DNA from: JAUYIV01 sp035464675
Lineage (GTDB): Bacteria > Actinomycetota > Acidimicrobiia > Spongiisociales > UBA11373
Length of the DNA: 34,657 nucleotides
Reading direction: 5' to 3'
Assembly (NCBI GenBank): GCA_035464675.1
Contig: DATHSA010000004.1
Coordinates: 1-34,657 of the forward strand
Positions 1 to 8,095 of the stretch are shown piece by piece. The position numbers were made by a program, and so were the translations under genes. Each line of letters opens with the position of its first letter. Position 1 is the first letter of the stretch. A model generated the notes under the pieces. That model searched no databases. It saw only the letters and a program-made list of their open reading frames with translations, and was not told the DNA's origin.

Positions 1-213
1 CCCGAGGGCGCGGCCGACATCCCCGAGCCCTTCCGGGTCGAACCAGACGGCGAGGGCCGCGTCGAGGTGCAGATCGCCGAGCCCACCTCCGCTCTCCACC
101 GCCTGACCGAGTGGGCGGTTCGCCGTGGGATCGAATTGGAGCGCCTGGTGGTCAGCCGGCCGTCGCTCGAGGACGTGTATCTGTCGATCACCGAGGAGAG
201 CACGAGTGACTGA
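1..213 (+). CDS. ABC transporter ATP-binding protein, C-terminal fragment
   Basis: This is the last 70 codons of a gene that begins left of the window. No Walker or signature motif is left. The visible tail ends in the pattern VVSRPSLEDVYLSIT, which is typical of the C-terminal accessory region of DrrA/CcmA-type ATPases that energise ABC-2 exporters. The stop codon TGA (211-213) overlaps the GTG start of the next gene, an ABC-2 permease, by 8 bp. The two are therefore very likely translationally coupled and form one exporter. The substrate cannot be told; drug, lipid or polysaccharide export are all possible for this family. Confidence 0.8.
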   Translation, partial: PEGAADIPEPFRVEPDGEGRVEVQIAEPTSALHRLTEWAVRRGIELERLVVSRPSLEDVYLSITEESTSD

Positions 214-1000
214 GCGGCCCGGACTCGTCGGGCTGTCGTGGCGGCAGGTCCGGTACGACAACAAGGTCTTCTGGCGAACACCGATCGCCGCCTTCTTCAC
301 GATCGTGTTCCCCCTGATGTTCTTGTTGCTGTTCTCCGCGCTCTTCGGGGACGAACAGATCGAGATCCCCGGTCGAGGGGTGTTCTCGGTCGCGCAGTTC
401 TACGCGCCGGCGCTGGCGGCGTTTGCCGTCGGGTCCGCGACGTACACCAACCTTGGTGTTCAGGTGGCGTTCGCCCGCGATCAGGGGATCCTCAAGCGGT
501 TCCGGGGGGCACCGCTGCCGTCGCCTGCGTTCATGGCCGGAAAGATCGGCTCCGGGGTCTGGATCGCTCTCCTGGCGGCGGCTCTGATGTTGACGGTGGG
601 TGTGATCTTCTATGACGTGTCGATCGCACCGGAGCGGCTTCCGGCCGCGGCCATCACCTTCGTTCTCGGGGCCGGCTGCTTCGCCTGCCTCGGGCTCGCC
701 CTCGGATCGTTGGCCCCCACCGGTGAGGCTTCCACGGCGATCGCCAATGCCACCTACCTGCCGATTGCATTCGCCTCGGACGTGTTCATCGCCATCGGCG
801 AGCCACCGGCGTGGCTCGAGTTCATCGGCGACGCCTTCCCGCTCAAGCATTTCGTCAACGCGTTCCAGGACGCGTTCAACCCGCTCACCTCCGATCTGGC
901 GATGCGCCCGGGGGACTGGGCGGTGATGGTCGCGTGGGGTGTCGCCGGCTCGCTCGTGGCGTGGCGATTCTTCAAGTGGCAGCCGCGTCAGTCGTCCTAG
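206..1000 (+). CDS. ABC-2 type transporter permease (DrrB-like)
   Basis: The 264-residue integral membrane protein is the likely permease partner of the truncated ATPase before it. I chose GTG at 206 because the protein then opens VTERPGLVGLSWRQVRYDNK, typical of ABC-2 permeases, and because GAGGAG (193-198) lies 7 nt upstream. The longer reading from 125 only adds an arginine-rich out-of-family leader. About six hydrophobic segments are visible: near residues 28-46, 60-80, 110-130, 140-165, 170-190 and 235-255. The motif around APALAAFAVGSATYTNLG is typical of the family. Substrate unknown. Confidence 0.85.
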   Translation: MTERPGLVGLSWRQVRYDNKVFWRTPIAAFFTIVFPLMFLLLFSALFGDEQIEIPGRGVFSVAQFYAPALAAFAVGSATYTNLGVQVAFARDQGILKRFRGAPLPSPAFMAGKIGSGVWIALLAAALMLTVGVIFYDVSIAPERLPAAAITFVLGAGCFACLGLALGSLAPTGEASTAIANATYLPIAFASDVFIAIGEPPAWLEFIGDAFPLKHFVNAFQDAFNPLTSDLAMRPGDWAVMVAWGVAGSLVAWRFFKWQPRQSS

Positions 1001-1003
1001 TTA

Positions 1004-1017
1004 GGGCCGGACGGCCC
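1004..1017 (+). terminator. Small GC hairpin after the ABC-2 permease
   Basis: GGGCC-GGAC-GGCCC forms a 5-bp stem 3 nt after the permease stop. There is no T-tract, so this is only a weak terminator candidate separating the two ABC modules. Confidence 0.25.
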
Positions 1018-1073
1018 CAGAGGGATGCAGCCGGAGGCATCTACGCTTCCTCGGACCGAAGCAAGAGGTGCGG

Positions 1074-1808
1074 GTGACCGAGACCAAGGATGCGGCGGCT
1101 CGGGTGGAGAGCGCCACCAAGCACTACGGGGAGGGCGACACCCGGGTGGCCGCCCTCGACGACGTCAGCATCGCGTTTCAACGGGGCAGTTTCACGGCGA
1201 TCATGGGGCCTTCGGGATCCGGCAAGTCGACGCTGCTCCACTGCTTGGCCGGGCTCGACCACCTGACCTCGGGGGCGGCCTACATCGGGGACGTTCGGCT
1301 GGGTGACCTGCCCGAGAAGGAGCTGACCCTTCTGCGCAGGGAGAAGGTCGGGTTCGTCTTCCAGGCCTTCAACCTGATTCCGACCCTCGACGCCTCCGAG
1401 AACATCACGCTGCCGGTTTCGATCGCCGGCAGGGCACCCGATGGCGACTGGTACACGACGGTCGTCGCCACGATGAAGCTCGGGGATCGCCTCAATCATC
1501 GGCCGAGCGAGCTCTCAGGCGGCCAGCAGCAGCGGGTGGCGGCGGCTCGGGCCCTGGTGTCCCGCCCCGAAATCATCTTCGCCGACGAGCCCTCGGGGAA
1601 TCTGGACTCGAAGTCGGGCGACGAGTTGCTCGGCTTCATGCGCCAGGCCGTCGACGAGTTCGGCCAGACGATCGTCATGGTCACCCACGATCCCCACGCG
1701 GCGGCCTTCGCCGACCGGGTGGTGTTCCTGGCCGATGGCCGGGCCGCAGGCGAGATCCATGGACCGACCACCGACCGAATCCTGGAGTTCCTCAAGGAGA
1801 TGGGTTAG
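1074..1808 (+). CDS. ABC transporter ATP-binding protein (MacB/LolD family)
   Basis: This ATPase of about 244 residues carries all the motifs: Walker A GPSGSGKST, Q-loop in FVFQAFNLIP, signature LSGGQQQR, Walker B IIFADEPSGNLDS and the switch histidine in VTHD. The DEPSGNLDS form and overall length place it with LolD/MacB/FtsE-like ATPases, which work with FtsX-type permeases by mechanotransmission rather than classical transport. The GTG at 1074 has AGAGG (1064-1068) 5 nt upstream. GTG at 1068 is an alternative start giving two more residues. The next gene, an FtsX-type permease, begins 8 bp after the stop, so the two almost certainly form one complex. Confidence 0.92.
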   Translation: MTETKDAAARVESATKHYGEGDTRVAALDDVSIAFQRGSFTAIMGPSGSGKSTLLHCLAGLDHLTSGAAYIGDVRLGDLPEKELTLLRREKVGFVFQAFNLIPTLDASENITLPVSIAGRAPDGDWYTTVVATMKLGDRLNHRPSELSGGQQQRVAAARALVSRPEIIFADEPSGNLDSKSGDELLGFMRQAVDEFGQTIVMVTHDPHAAAFADRVVFLADGRAAGEIHGPTTDRILEFLKEMG

Positions 1809-1816
1809 GGGTCGCC

Positions 1817-4345
1817 GTGCTGAGGATCGCCCTCAAGTCGGTGCTCGCCCACAAGGTTCGGCTGGCGATGACGGCGCTGGCGATCGTCCTCGGTGTGGCC
1901 TTCATCGCCGGCACCTACGTCTTCACCGACAGCATCCAGTCGTCCTTCGACGACCTGATGGCCGATGTGAACGAGAACGTCGACCTGTACGTCCGCGGCA
2001 CCTCCGAGTTCGGCTTCGGTGGTCAGCGGTTCTCCGAGGACCTGGTCGCGAGGATCGCCGAACTGCCCGAGGTGGCGGTGGCGGCGCCGAGCGTCACCGG
2101 CATCGCCCAATTGGTCGACAAGGAAGGCAACCCGATCGGGGGCAACGGCCCCCCTACGCTGGCATTCTCCTTCGTCCCCGAGGGTGCGGGCCTCACCCCC
2201 CTGGAGATACGAGAGGGGGATTGGCCGCGGAGTTCGCGGCAGGTCGTGGTCGACAGCTTCGCCGCCGACGCCAACGACCTGCGTGTCGGCGATGTGATCG
2301 ACGTGATCCTCCCCGCCGGGACCGAGGCGTTCGCGATCTCGGGCATCGGCACCTTCGGTGACGCCGAGAACCTGCTCGGGGCGACACTGGCGGTGTTCGA
2401 GTTCGAGACGGCGCAGCGAACCTTCGACGCCGTCGGTCTGGTCGACTCGATCGCGGTGGTCGTCGAGCCGGGGGCCAACGCCTCCCTCGTCGCCGCGCAA
2501 GTCGCCGAGTTCCTCCCCGACCGCGTCGAGGTGGTGACCGGCGAGCAGCAGACCGCGGACGACGTGTCGCGATTCACCGAAGGACTGTCGTTCATCAACA
2601 CGATCCTGCTCGTGATCGGCGGGGTCGCGGTGTTTGTCGGTGCCTACCTGATCCAGAACACCTTCCGGATCATCGTGGCCCAGCGCACCAGGGAGATGGC
2701 GCTGCTCCGCGCCATCGGGGCGACCGCCGGGCAGGTCACCCGGATGGTCGTGCTCGAGGCGTTGGCCGTCGGACTGGTGGCCTCGACCGTCGGGGTGGGC
2801 CTGGGCGTCCTCATCGCACTCGGTCTGAAGGCCGCCTTCTCGGCGTTCGGGTTCGGGCTGCCATCGACGGCACTGATCGTGCTTCCCCGGACGATCGTCG
2901 TCGGGCTGGTCGTCGGCGTCGTCGTCACCGTCTTCGCCGCCGTGGTGCCGGCGCGCCGGGCGGCGCGGATCCCGCCGATCGCCGCACTCCGCGAGGTGGC
3001 GGCGCCGGTCCGGTCCCTGGGCACGCGTATCGCCGCCGGCGTCGCCGTCACCGGCATCGGGGTGGCACTTCTGCTCCTGGGACTGCTCCTGGAGTTCGAC
3101 AACGCCATCGCGGTCGTCGGCATCGGGGCCCTGGCCACCTTCGTCGGCGTGTCGATGCTGGCGCCGCTGGTGGCGGCCAACTTCGCCCGTGCCGTCGGCG
3201 CCCCGTTGCGGCGGCTTGGCATCGTCGGGCGTCTGGCCCAGGAGAACGCCATAAGGAGGCCACGGCGGACGGCGGCCACCGCCTCCGCCCTCATGATCGG
3301 GGTCGCACTCGTGAGCGTGATCGCCGTGTTCCAGGCCTCTGCGAAGGCATCGGTGGCGGCGGCGTTCCGCAGCGACTTCATGAGCGACTACCAGGTTCAG
3401 CCCGGGGGCTTCAGCGACCCCCTGTCGTCGGGGATCTCGCCGGCCCTCACCGAGCGGCTGCGAACCGTCCCGTCGGTCGATGCGGTCGTCCGGGGTCGCC
3501 TCGGCCAATACCGATCGGGGCCCGACGGCGCCGAGAAGTTCCTCCTCGGTGTCGACGGCCCGGTCGTCGAGGTCGTGATGATCGGGATGACCGAAGGGAG
3601 CCTCGCCGACCTCGGGCCGGGAACCGCCGTGCTCTCCGAGGCGGAGGCCCGCTCCTTCGACGTCTCGGTCGGCGATTTCGTGAGGGTTCAGGTCCAATCG
3701 GGCGCCTACATGGAGCTCACCGTCGTCGGGGTCTTCGACGAGTCGCCGTTGGGCAACTCGCTGATCATCGACCTCTCGACCTATGAGCAGTTCATCTCGT
3801 TCCGCCTTGACATGTTCGCCTACATGACCGTCGTCGAGGGGGCCGACCCCGAGGCGGTTCGGCCTGAGATCGAGCGGATCGTGGACGAGTTCCCCAACGT
3901 GAAGCTCACCAACACTGAGGAGCTGATCTCGGACACGGAGGCGCAGATCGACTCGCTCCTCAATCTTCTCGTGGTGCTGCTCGGCTTCGCCCTGGTGATC
4001 GCCCTTCTCGGCATCGTCAACACCCTCGCCCTGTCCATCTCGGAGCGGAAGCGTGAGATCGGCCTGGTGCGGGCCGTCGGGATGCAGCAGCGCCAGGTGC
4101 GGCGGATGATCCGGTGGGAGGCGATCCTCATCGCCGTCTTCGGGGGAGTGCTCGGGCTTCTGGTTGGCGTGTCCCTGGGGGCGGCCATCGTCCTCGCGGT
4201 CGGCCAGGGGCTGACGCTGGCGTTCCCGTGGATCCAGATGGTCTCCTACCTGGTGCTCGCCGGCCTGGGCGGTGTCCTTGCTGCGTGGCTCCCCGCCCGC
4301 CGGGGCGCCCGGACCAAGATCCTCGAGGCAATCGCCTACGAGTAG
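1817..4345 (+). CDS. ABC transporter permease with two FtsX domains
   Basis: The 842-residue membrane protein has duplicated MacB/FtsX architecture. There is one N-terminal transmembrane helix (about residues 15-38) and an extracytoplasmic domain to about 255, then three helices (about 260-380), two more central helices (about 405-455), a second extracytoplasmic domain (about 500-705) and three final helices. The conserved cytoplasmic segments REMALLRAIGAT and REIGLVRAVGMQ follow the first helix of each FtsX core. This long form is typical of LolCE-like permeases in Gram-positive bacteria, believed to act in lipoprotein, lipid or antimicrobial-peptide handling. GTG start with GGGG (1808-1811) as a ribosome site. 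A hairpin 21 bp past the stop ends the unit. Confidence 0.9.
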   Translation: MLRIALKSVLAHKVRLAMTALAIVLGVAFIAGTYVFTDSIQSSFDDLMADVNENVDLYVRGTSEFGFGGQRFSEDLVARIAELPEVAVAAPSVTGIAQLVDKEGNPIGGNGPPTLAFSFVPEGAGLTPLEIREGDWPRSSRQVVVDSFAADANDLRVGDVIDVILPAGTEAFAISGIGTFGDAENLLGATLAVFEFETAQRTFDAVGLVDSIAVVVEPGANASLVAAQVAEFLPDRVEVVTGEQQTADDVSRFTEGLSFINTILLVIGGVAVFVGAYLIQNTFRIIVAQRTREMALLRAIGATAGQVTRMVVLEALAVGLVASTVGVGLGVLIALGLKAAFSAFGFGLPSTALIVLPRTIVVGLVVGVVVTVFAAVVPARRAARIPPIAALREVAAPVRSLGTRIAAGVAVTGIGVALLLLGLLLEFDNAIAVVGIGALATFVGVSMLAPLVAANFARAVGAPLRRLGIVGRLAQENAIRRPRRTAATASALMIGVALVSVIAVFQASAKASVAAAFRSDFMSDYQVQPGGFSDPLSSGISPALTERLRTVPSVDAVVRGRLGQYRSGPDGAEKFLLGVDGPVVEVVMIGMTEGSLADLGPGTAVLSEAEARSFDVSVGDFVRVQVQSGAYMELTVVGVFDESPLGNSLIIDLSTYEQFISFRLDMFAYMTVVEGADPEAVRPEIERIVDEFPNVKLTNTEELISDTEAQIDSLLNLLVVLLGFALVIALLGIVNTLALSISERKREIGLVRAVGMQQRQVRRMIRWEAILIAVFGGVLGLLVGVSLGAAIVLAVGQGLTLAFPWIQMVSYLVLAGLGGVLAAWLPARRGARTKILEAIAYE

Positions 4346-4366
4346 GCGGATCGCCTGCACAGAAAG

Positions 4367-4395
4367 GTGAGGTCCCCGGAGTGCGGGGACCTCAC
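4367..4395. terminator. Perfect 12-bp hairpin between convergent genes
   Basis: GTGAGGTCCCCG, loop GAGTG, then CGGGGACCTCAC. The arms match perfectly. It lies between the 842-residue permease (+) and the repeat protein (-), so it can serve as a bidirectional terminator. There is no T-tract on either side, as is common in high-GC actinobacteria. Confidence 0.75.
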
Positions 4396-4416
4396 ATCGC
4401 CTCGGTGGCCTGGGGA

Positions 4417-5241
4417 CTATTCGCTCTTCTTGAAGGGCTTGGTCACGACGACCTTGACGCCTTCGATGGTCGATCCGGCGAGGCCGGAGACCGCTTCCAC
4501 GGCCGACTCGCCGATGTCGCCGGCGGCGTCGATGGCGCCGCTCAGTGCGGCACCGGCCGCGTCCTCGGCGCTCACTCCGACATCCTTGGCGCCACCGATC
4601 GCTCCGACGATGGCGGCGCGGGTGACCTCGACGACGTCGCCGCCGACGTCTCCTGTGCCGCGGACCAGGCCGCTCGCCGTCGAGCGGACCGCCTCGATCA
4701 CGTCGCCACCGATGTCCCTGGCGCCGTTGATGGCGCCGCGGACCGCGCTCGTCGCGGTCGAAGCGACATCGCCGCCCACCTCCTTGACGCCGGTGATCGC
4801 ACCCCGGGCGACGCCGAATGCGGCGTCACCCAGTGAGAGAGCGGTGTCCTTGGTGGAGCCGATCACGCCCTGGGCAAGTCCGCTGGCCGCGCCGGTGACG
4901 TCGCCGCCGATGTCGGACGTGCCCTTGATGGCGGCGCGGACGGTGTCGGATACGACACCCGCGGTCACCTTGCCGACCTCGCCAACACCCTGGAGCACGC
5001 CGATGACTGCTCCCTTGGCGACGTTGAGTGCGCCGCTGCCGACGTCGCCGGCGGCTTCGAGCGCCCCCTTGATCGCCTGGCCGGCCGACGTGGTGACCGT
5101 CTTGGCGATGTCGCCGGCGCCTTCGAGTGTCCCGACGACAGCCTTGCGGACGGTGTCAACCGTCCCCATCACCACGTCGCCGGTTCCCTTGACGACGCCG
5201 AGTACGCCTTCCTTTACCTTGGTGCCGATTCCTTCGGCCAT
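4417..5241 (-). CDS. 22-residue amphipathic repeat protein, unknown function
   Basis: I do not recognise a named family. The 274 residues are almost wholly tandem repeats of about 22 residues with the consensus GAIxGAxDIGGDVxxAxxSA. The repeats are rich in Gly, Ala, Val and Asp, with no Cys, no Trp, no signal peptide and no true transmembrane segment; the tail is basic (VTKPFKKSE). A period of 22, twice 11, is typical of apolipoproteins, synucleins, perilipins and LEA proteins, which fold into long amphipathic helices on lipid surfaces. Segments such as GALNVAKGAVIG look like perilipin-4 repeats; this is resemblance by eye, not proven homology. ATG at 5241 was chosen because GGGGG (5248-5252) lies upstream. 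A longer start at 5319 would add an unrelated proline-rich leader. The gene follows the propeller gene by 123 bp on the same strand. Confidence 0.7.
   Translation of the reverse strand: MAEGIGTKVKEGVLGVVKGTGDVVMGTVDTVRKAVVGTLEGAGDIAKTVTTSAGQAIKGALEAAGDVGSGALNVAKGAVIGVLQGVGEVGKVTAGVVSDTVRAAIKGTSDIGGDVTGAASGLAQGVIGSTKDTALSLGDAAFGVARGAITGVKEVGGDVASTATSAVRGAINGARDIGGDVIEAVRSTASGLVRGTGDVGGDVVEVTRAAIVGAIGGAKDVGVSAEDAAGAALSGAIDAAGDIGESAVEAVSGLAGSTIEGVKVVVTKPFKKSE
4634..5181 (-). repeat. 66-bp coding tandem repeats
   Basis: The + strand core ACGTCGCC or close variants begin at 4634, 4700, 4766 and 4898, exactly 66 bp apart or a multiple of it, and again at 5042, 5108 and 5174 after a 12-bp phase shift. 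The period equals 22 codons, so the DNA repeat mirrors the protein repeat. The copies are degenerate, suggesting old duplications held by selection on the protein. Confidence 0.75.
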
Positions 5242-5343
5242 GCATGGACCCCCTTCACGGTCGGTCGCCCCTTGTGGGCGATGATGCGGACCGCCGCGCG
5301 GGATGGGTGGAGTCATCATCTCCGACGCGGTGTCTCTCCTCCG

Positions 5344-5349
5344 ACCTTA
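5344..5349 (-). promoter_or_regulatory. Possible -10 box (TAAGGT) for the repeat protein
   Basis: Reading on the minus strand, TAAGGT fits the TAnnnT pattern used elsewhere in the window. It would give a 5' leader of about 95 nt before the ATG at 5241. The alternative is read-through from the propeller gene. Confidence 0.3.
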
Positions 5350-5364
5350 CCGGGGCCGGCGTTG

Positions 5365-6234
5365 CTACTCCGGGACGATCCCCAGGGCCCGGGGCCGTTC
5401 GACCTTGAACGCCTTCTCCCAGGTCTCACCCGAGTCCGACGATGCGTAGACGGTGCCACCGGGGGCGGCGACGGCGATGAGCCGCCCATGTGCGGCCACG
5501 CAGCCGCTGTCGATGTTCTGGTCGTGGCGCCCGGCCGCATCGCACGGTTCGAGCGGCTCGCCGGGCGTGCCGCGGTAGAGAGCGGCATCCCGCCCGCTCG
5601 GTCCTCGCGACGCGGAGAGGAACACGAGTTCCCCGGACACCGCGATCGCTCGGGAGTACGTGGCATGCAGGCCGGCGGTCGACCACTCCCACGTCGATCC
5701 GCCGTCGGTCGTCCAGCCGAGGCCCACCGCCGCAGCGCAGTAGGCGGTGGCGGGGCGACGGGGATGGGCGATCACCTGGTGCACGTCGTTGTCGACGTCC
5801 ATCGTCGGCCGCCAACCGGAGCCGTCGCCCACGAGGACCCCGCCCACGTGGACGTTCACCCAGCGCAGCCCGTCGGGCCCCTCGGCCATGCTCCGCACCG
5901 TCGGAGGGCCGCCCGACGGGGTGTACCAGTCGGACCGGTCCGGTGCGGAATCGAATGCGGCATCGGGCCGGGCGTCCCCGGACACCTCGAACAGCCGTGC
6001 CGACTCGGTTCCAGCCACCGGCTGACCGCCGAACTCCGCGATGGCGTCGATGCCGGAGATGGTGCCGAGCAGGTCCACGTTCCAGTCGGGCCCGATCGCG
6101 TGCACCTCAGAGCGGTGGGTCACCGCCAGCCAGCCATGACTGCGGGGAGCCAGGGCGGTCACATCCTCCCCCTGGAGCGCAACCGTCTCGCCGTCGCACA
6201 CGAGGCCGGACGCCGTGGCCACCAGGATGCTCAT
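5365..6234 (-). CDS. BNR/sialidase-type beta-propeller protein
   Basis: The 289-residue protein consists of short beta-strand repeats. It has one clear Asp-box, TVYASSDSGETWEKAFK, near the C-terminus and a second in GLGWTTDGGSTWEWSTAG in the middle. These are the S/T-x-D-x-G-x-T-W turns of sialidase and WD40/YVTN-type propellers. No catalytic residues of sialidases are evident, no signal peptide is visible (it begins MSILVATASGLVCDG), and it is short for a sialidase. It is probably a cytoplasmic propeller, such as an exo-alpha-sialidase-like protein of unknown role. The start has GGAGAG about 6 nt upstream on the minus strand. It lies upstream of the repeat protein and may share its transcript. 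Confidence 0.75.
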   Translation of the reverse strand: MSILVATASGLVCDGETVALQGEDVTALAPRSHGWLAVTHRSEVHAIGPDWNVDLLGTISGIDAIAEFGGQPVAGTESARLFEVSGDARPDAAFDSAPDRSDWYTPSGGPPTVRSMAEGPDGLRWVNVHVGGVLVGDGSGWRPTMDVDNDVHQVIAHPRRPATAYCAAAVGLGWTTDGGSTWEWSTAGLHATYSRAIAVSGELVFLSASRGPSGRDAALYRGTPGEPLEPCDAAGRHDQNIDSGCVAAHGRLIAVAAPGGTVYASSDSGETWEKAFKVERPRALGIVPE

Positions 6235-6396
6235 GGCGTCTCTCCGGCGATGACGTGCCCTGCCAGTCGCTTGTCAACGGGGCGGCGAACGGCGGGGCGC
6301 GTTGCGCGGCGGGGCGCTGACTCGCCGTCGACCTGCACCTCGACCGAGGCGCTGCGCCGGTCGGGAAGCGGGGGGTGTGTGGTCGTGGCCACGCGC

Positions 6397-6429
6397 GGGC
6401 AGGGTAGTGATGGGTGGGTGGCGGGTGGG
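6397..6429 (+). other. G-quadruplex-type run of six GGG tracts
   Basis: Within 33 nt there are six GGG runs (6397, 6402, 6412, 6416, 6423, 6427) separated by 1-7 nt. That satisfies the usual G4 pattern with room for alternative folds. The run lies 25-57 bp before the MscS -10 box, that is, over and upstream of the -35 position. The rest of the 232-bp divergent gap (6235-6466) shows no gene. Confidence 0.6.
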
Positions 6430-6453
6430 ATGTCTGCGGCCGGCCCCGCGGGC

Positions 6454-6459
6454 TAGCCT
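6454..6459 (+). promoter_or_regulatory. -10 box TAGCCT, leaderless MscS gene
   Basis: TAGCCT ends 7 nt before the GTG start at 6467, and no Shine-Dalgarno sequence lies between. The transcript should therefore begin at or next to the start codon. Confidence 0.6.
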
Positions 6460-6466
6460 CGCCGCC

Positions 6467-7372
6467 GTGATCGACCGACTCGCCGATTGGCTCAACATCA
6501 GCCACACCCAGGCCCAGTTGGTGCTGACCGTGGCCTGGGTACTGGGGCTGGGCCTGGTGCGCGCGGTCGTTCTCGCAATCGTGAAGCGTCGGATCTCGGA
6601 CACCGGCGTCTGGTACCGCACCCGGAAGGCTTTGTCGTACACGATCACGCTGATCGGATTCGTCGTGATCGCCTCGCTGTGGCTGGAGAGCAGTGGGTTT
6701 GCCACATACATCGGGTTCCTCACCGCCGGCCTGGCGATCGCCCTCACCGATGTGCTCAAGAACCTCGCCGGTTGGCTCTACATCGTCACGCGGAGGCCCT
6801 TCAGGCTGGGTGAGCGGGTCGAGATCGATGGGCACAAGGGCGATGTCGTCGACATTCGGGCGTTCCGCTTCACGCTCTTCGAGATCGAGACGACCCGGGT
6901 CCAGGCGGAGCAGCCGACCGGGCGCCTTCTCCATGTCCCCAATGGCCTGGTGTTCACCCACCCTGTCGCCAACTACACAGAGGGCTTCCACTACATCTGG
7001 CTCGAGGTACCTGTTCTCGTCACGTTCGAGTCGGACTGGGAGGCCGGCGAGGAGTTGCTGCTCGGGATCATCGAGGAGCTGGCCCCGGATCGGTCCGAGA
7101 TGATGGCTGCCGCCGAGCTGCGCGCCACCGCCGATGTGTACCGGATCGGGATCACCACGCTCGACCCCATCGTGTATGTGAGCGTGCGCGACAGTGGCGT
7201 GCTTCTGACGGCCCGTCTCGTCGTCGAGGCCAACCGCACCCGGGCCGTCGAGCAAGAGGTCTGGAAGCAATTCCTCCGGGCCATCAAAGGGCGGCCCGAC
7301 ATCGAACTGGCATACCCCACCATCCGCACCCACCTGCGCGGGCCGATCGAGATCCGCGATCCCGGTGCGTGA
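6467..7372 (+). CDS. Small-conductance mechanosensitive channel (MscS family)
   Basis: The 301-residue protein has three N-terminal hydrophobic helices (about residues 17-38, 55-72 and 80-105). The third, with FLTAGLAIALTDVLKNLAGW, is the pore-lining MscS helix. The beta domain follows (RRPFRLGERVEIDGHKGDVVDI), then VPNGLVFTHPVANYT and a cytoplasmic alpha/beta domain. It would open under membrane tension to release solutes in hypo-osmotic shock. I used GTG at 6467, not the longer upstream reading from 6302, because the -10 box and family alignment both fit there. A divergent propeller gene lies 232 bp away. Confidence 0.88.
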   Translation: MIDRLADWLNISHTQAQLVLTVAWVLGLGLVRAVVLAIVKRRISDTGVWYRTRKALSYTITLIGFVVIASLWLESSGFATYIGFLTAGLAIALTDVLKNLAGWLYIVTRRPFRLGERVEIDGHKGDVVDIRAFRFTLFEIETTRVQAEQPTGRLLHVPNGLVFTHPVANYTEGFHYIWLEVPVLVTFESDWEAGEELLLGIIEELAPDRSEMMAAAELRATADVYRIGITTLDPIVYVSVRDSGVLLTARLVVEANRTRAVEQEVWKQFLRAIKGRPDIELAYPTIRTHLRGPIEIRDPGA

Positions 7373-7420
7373 GAGTCCGTTGCGAACCCGCGCCTCGATC
7401 ACGCGACAATCGACGGCGAC

Positions 7421-8095
7421 ATGTGTGGCCGATTCGTACAGGCACAGAGCCCCCAGTCCTATGCGGCGCACTTCGGCGCGGGATTGGCCGTAGGCGAGAA
7501 ACTCGATCCCTCCTGGAACGTGGCTCCGACCGACCGGGTGTATGCGGTCGCCCAGCACGAGGGGGAGCGCACGCTGGGAACCTTCCGCTGGGGCCTGATC
7601 CCCTGGTACGCAGATTCACCGAAGGTGGCGGCGAAACACATCAACGCCCGGGCCGAGACGGTTGCGTCCAAGGCGGCGTTCAAGGACTCCTTCGCCCGAC
7701 GCCGCTGCATCATCCCCGCCGACGGCTTCTTCGAGTGGGAGCGGCTCGACTCAGGAGGGAAGCTGCCCCACTACATCAAGTCTGAGGACGGTGCACCGCT
7801 GGCCCTGGCCGGACTCTGGGCATCGTGGCGCGACCCGGCCGGAGAGCGGATCACCACGTGCACGATCATCACCACGAAGCCGAACGACCTGGTCGAGCCT
7901 CTCCATGACCGCATGCCGGTGGTCCTGACCCGGGAGGTGTGGGAGGACTGGCTCGACCCGGACTACGGGGACGACTCGGGTCTGCGCGCCCTGTTGGCCC
8001 CGCCGCCGTCGGCGGGGATGACCCAGTACGCAGTCTCGTCGCTGGTCAACGACGTCAAGAACAACTACCCGGAGTGCATAGAGCCGTTGCGATGA
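7421..8095 (+). CDS. SRAP family protein (YedK/HMCES-like)
   Basis: The 224-residue protein begins MCGRF, so Cys2 becomes the N-terminal nucleophile after methionine removal. Family motifs follow in order: WNVAPT, FRWGLIPWYA, INARAET, CIIPADGFFEW, LAGLW and HDRMPVVL. SRAP proteins form a thiazolidine crosslink with abasic sites in single-stranded DNA and so shield them during replication. The gene overlaps the convergent alpha/beta-hydrolase gene by 31 bp at the 3' ends. Ten nt before the ATG is GACAAT within the 11-mer ACGCGACAATC (7401-7411), which also occurs in the Crp-type palindrome at 31806-31816. Confidence 0.93.
   Translation: MCGRFVQAQSPQSYAAHFGAGLAVGEKLDPSWNVAPTDRVYAVAQHEGERTLGTFRWGLIPWYADSPKVAAKHINARAETVASKAAFKDSFARRRCIIPADGFFEWERLDSGGKLPHYIKSEDGAPLALAGLWASWRDPAGERITTCTIITTKPNDLVEPLHDRMPVVLTREVWEDWLDPDYGDDSGLRALLAPPPSAGMTQYAVSSLVNDVKNNYPECIEPLR

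Noticed and set aside
125..205. A longer start for the ABC-2 permease at 125
   Set aside because: The extra residues are out of family and lie inside the ATPase gene; GTG at 206 has a ribosome site and standard overlap.
1805..4360. An 851-codon minus-strand open frame opposite the FtsX permease
   Set aside because: It is low-complexity (Asp, Gly, Arg, His-rich) and mirrors the permease codons; long antisense frames are expected at this GC content.
4417..5241. CRISPR array, suggested by regular 66-bp repeats
   Set aside because: The repeats are degenerate, contiguous, keep a reading frame, and have no unique spacers or cas genes nearby.
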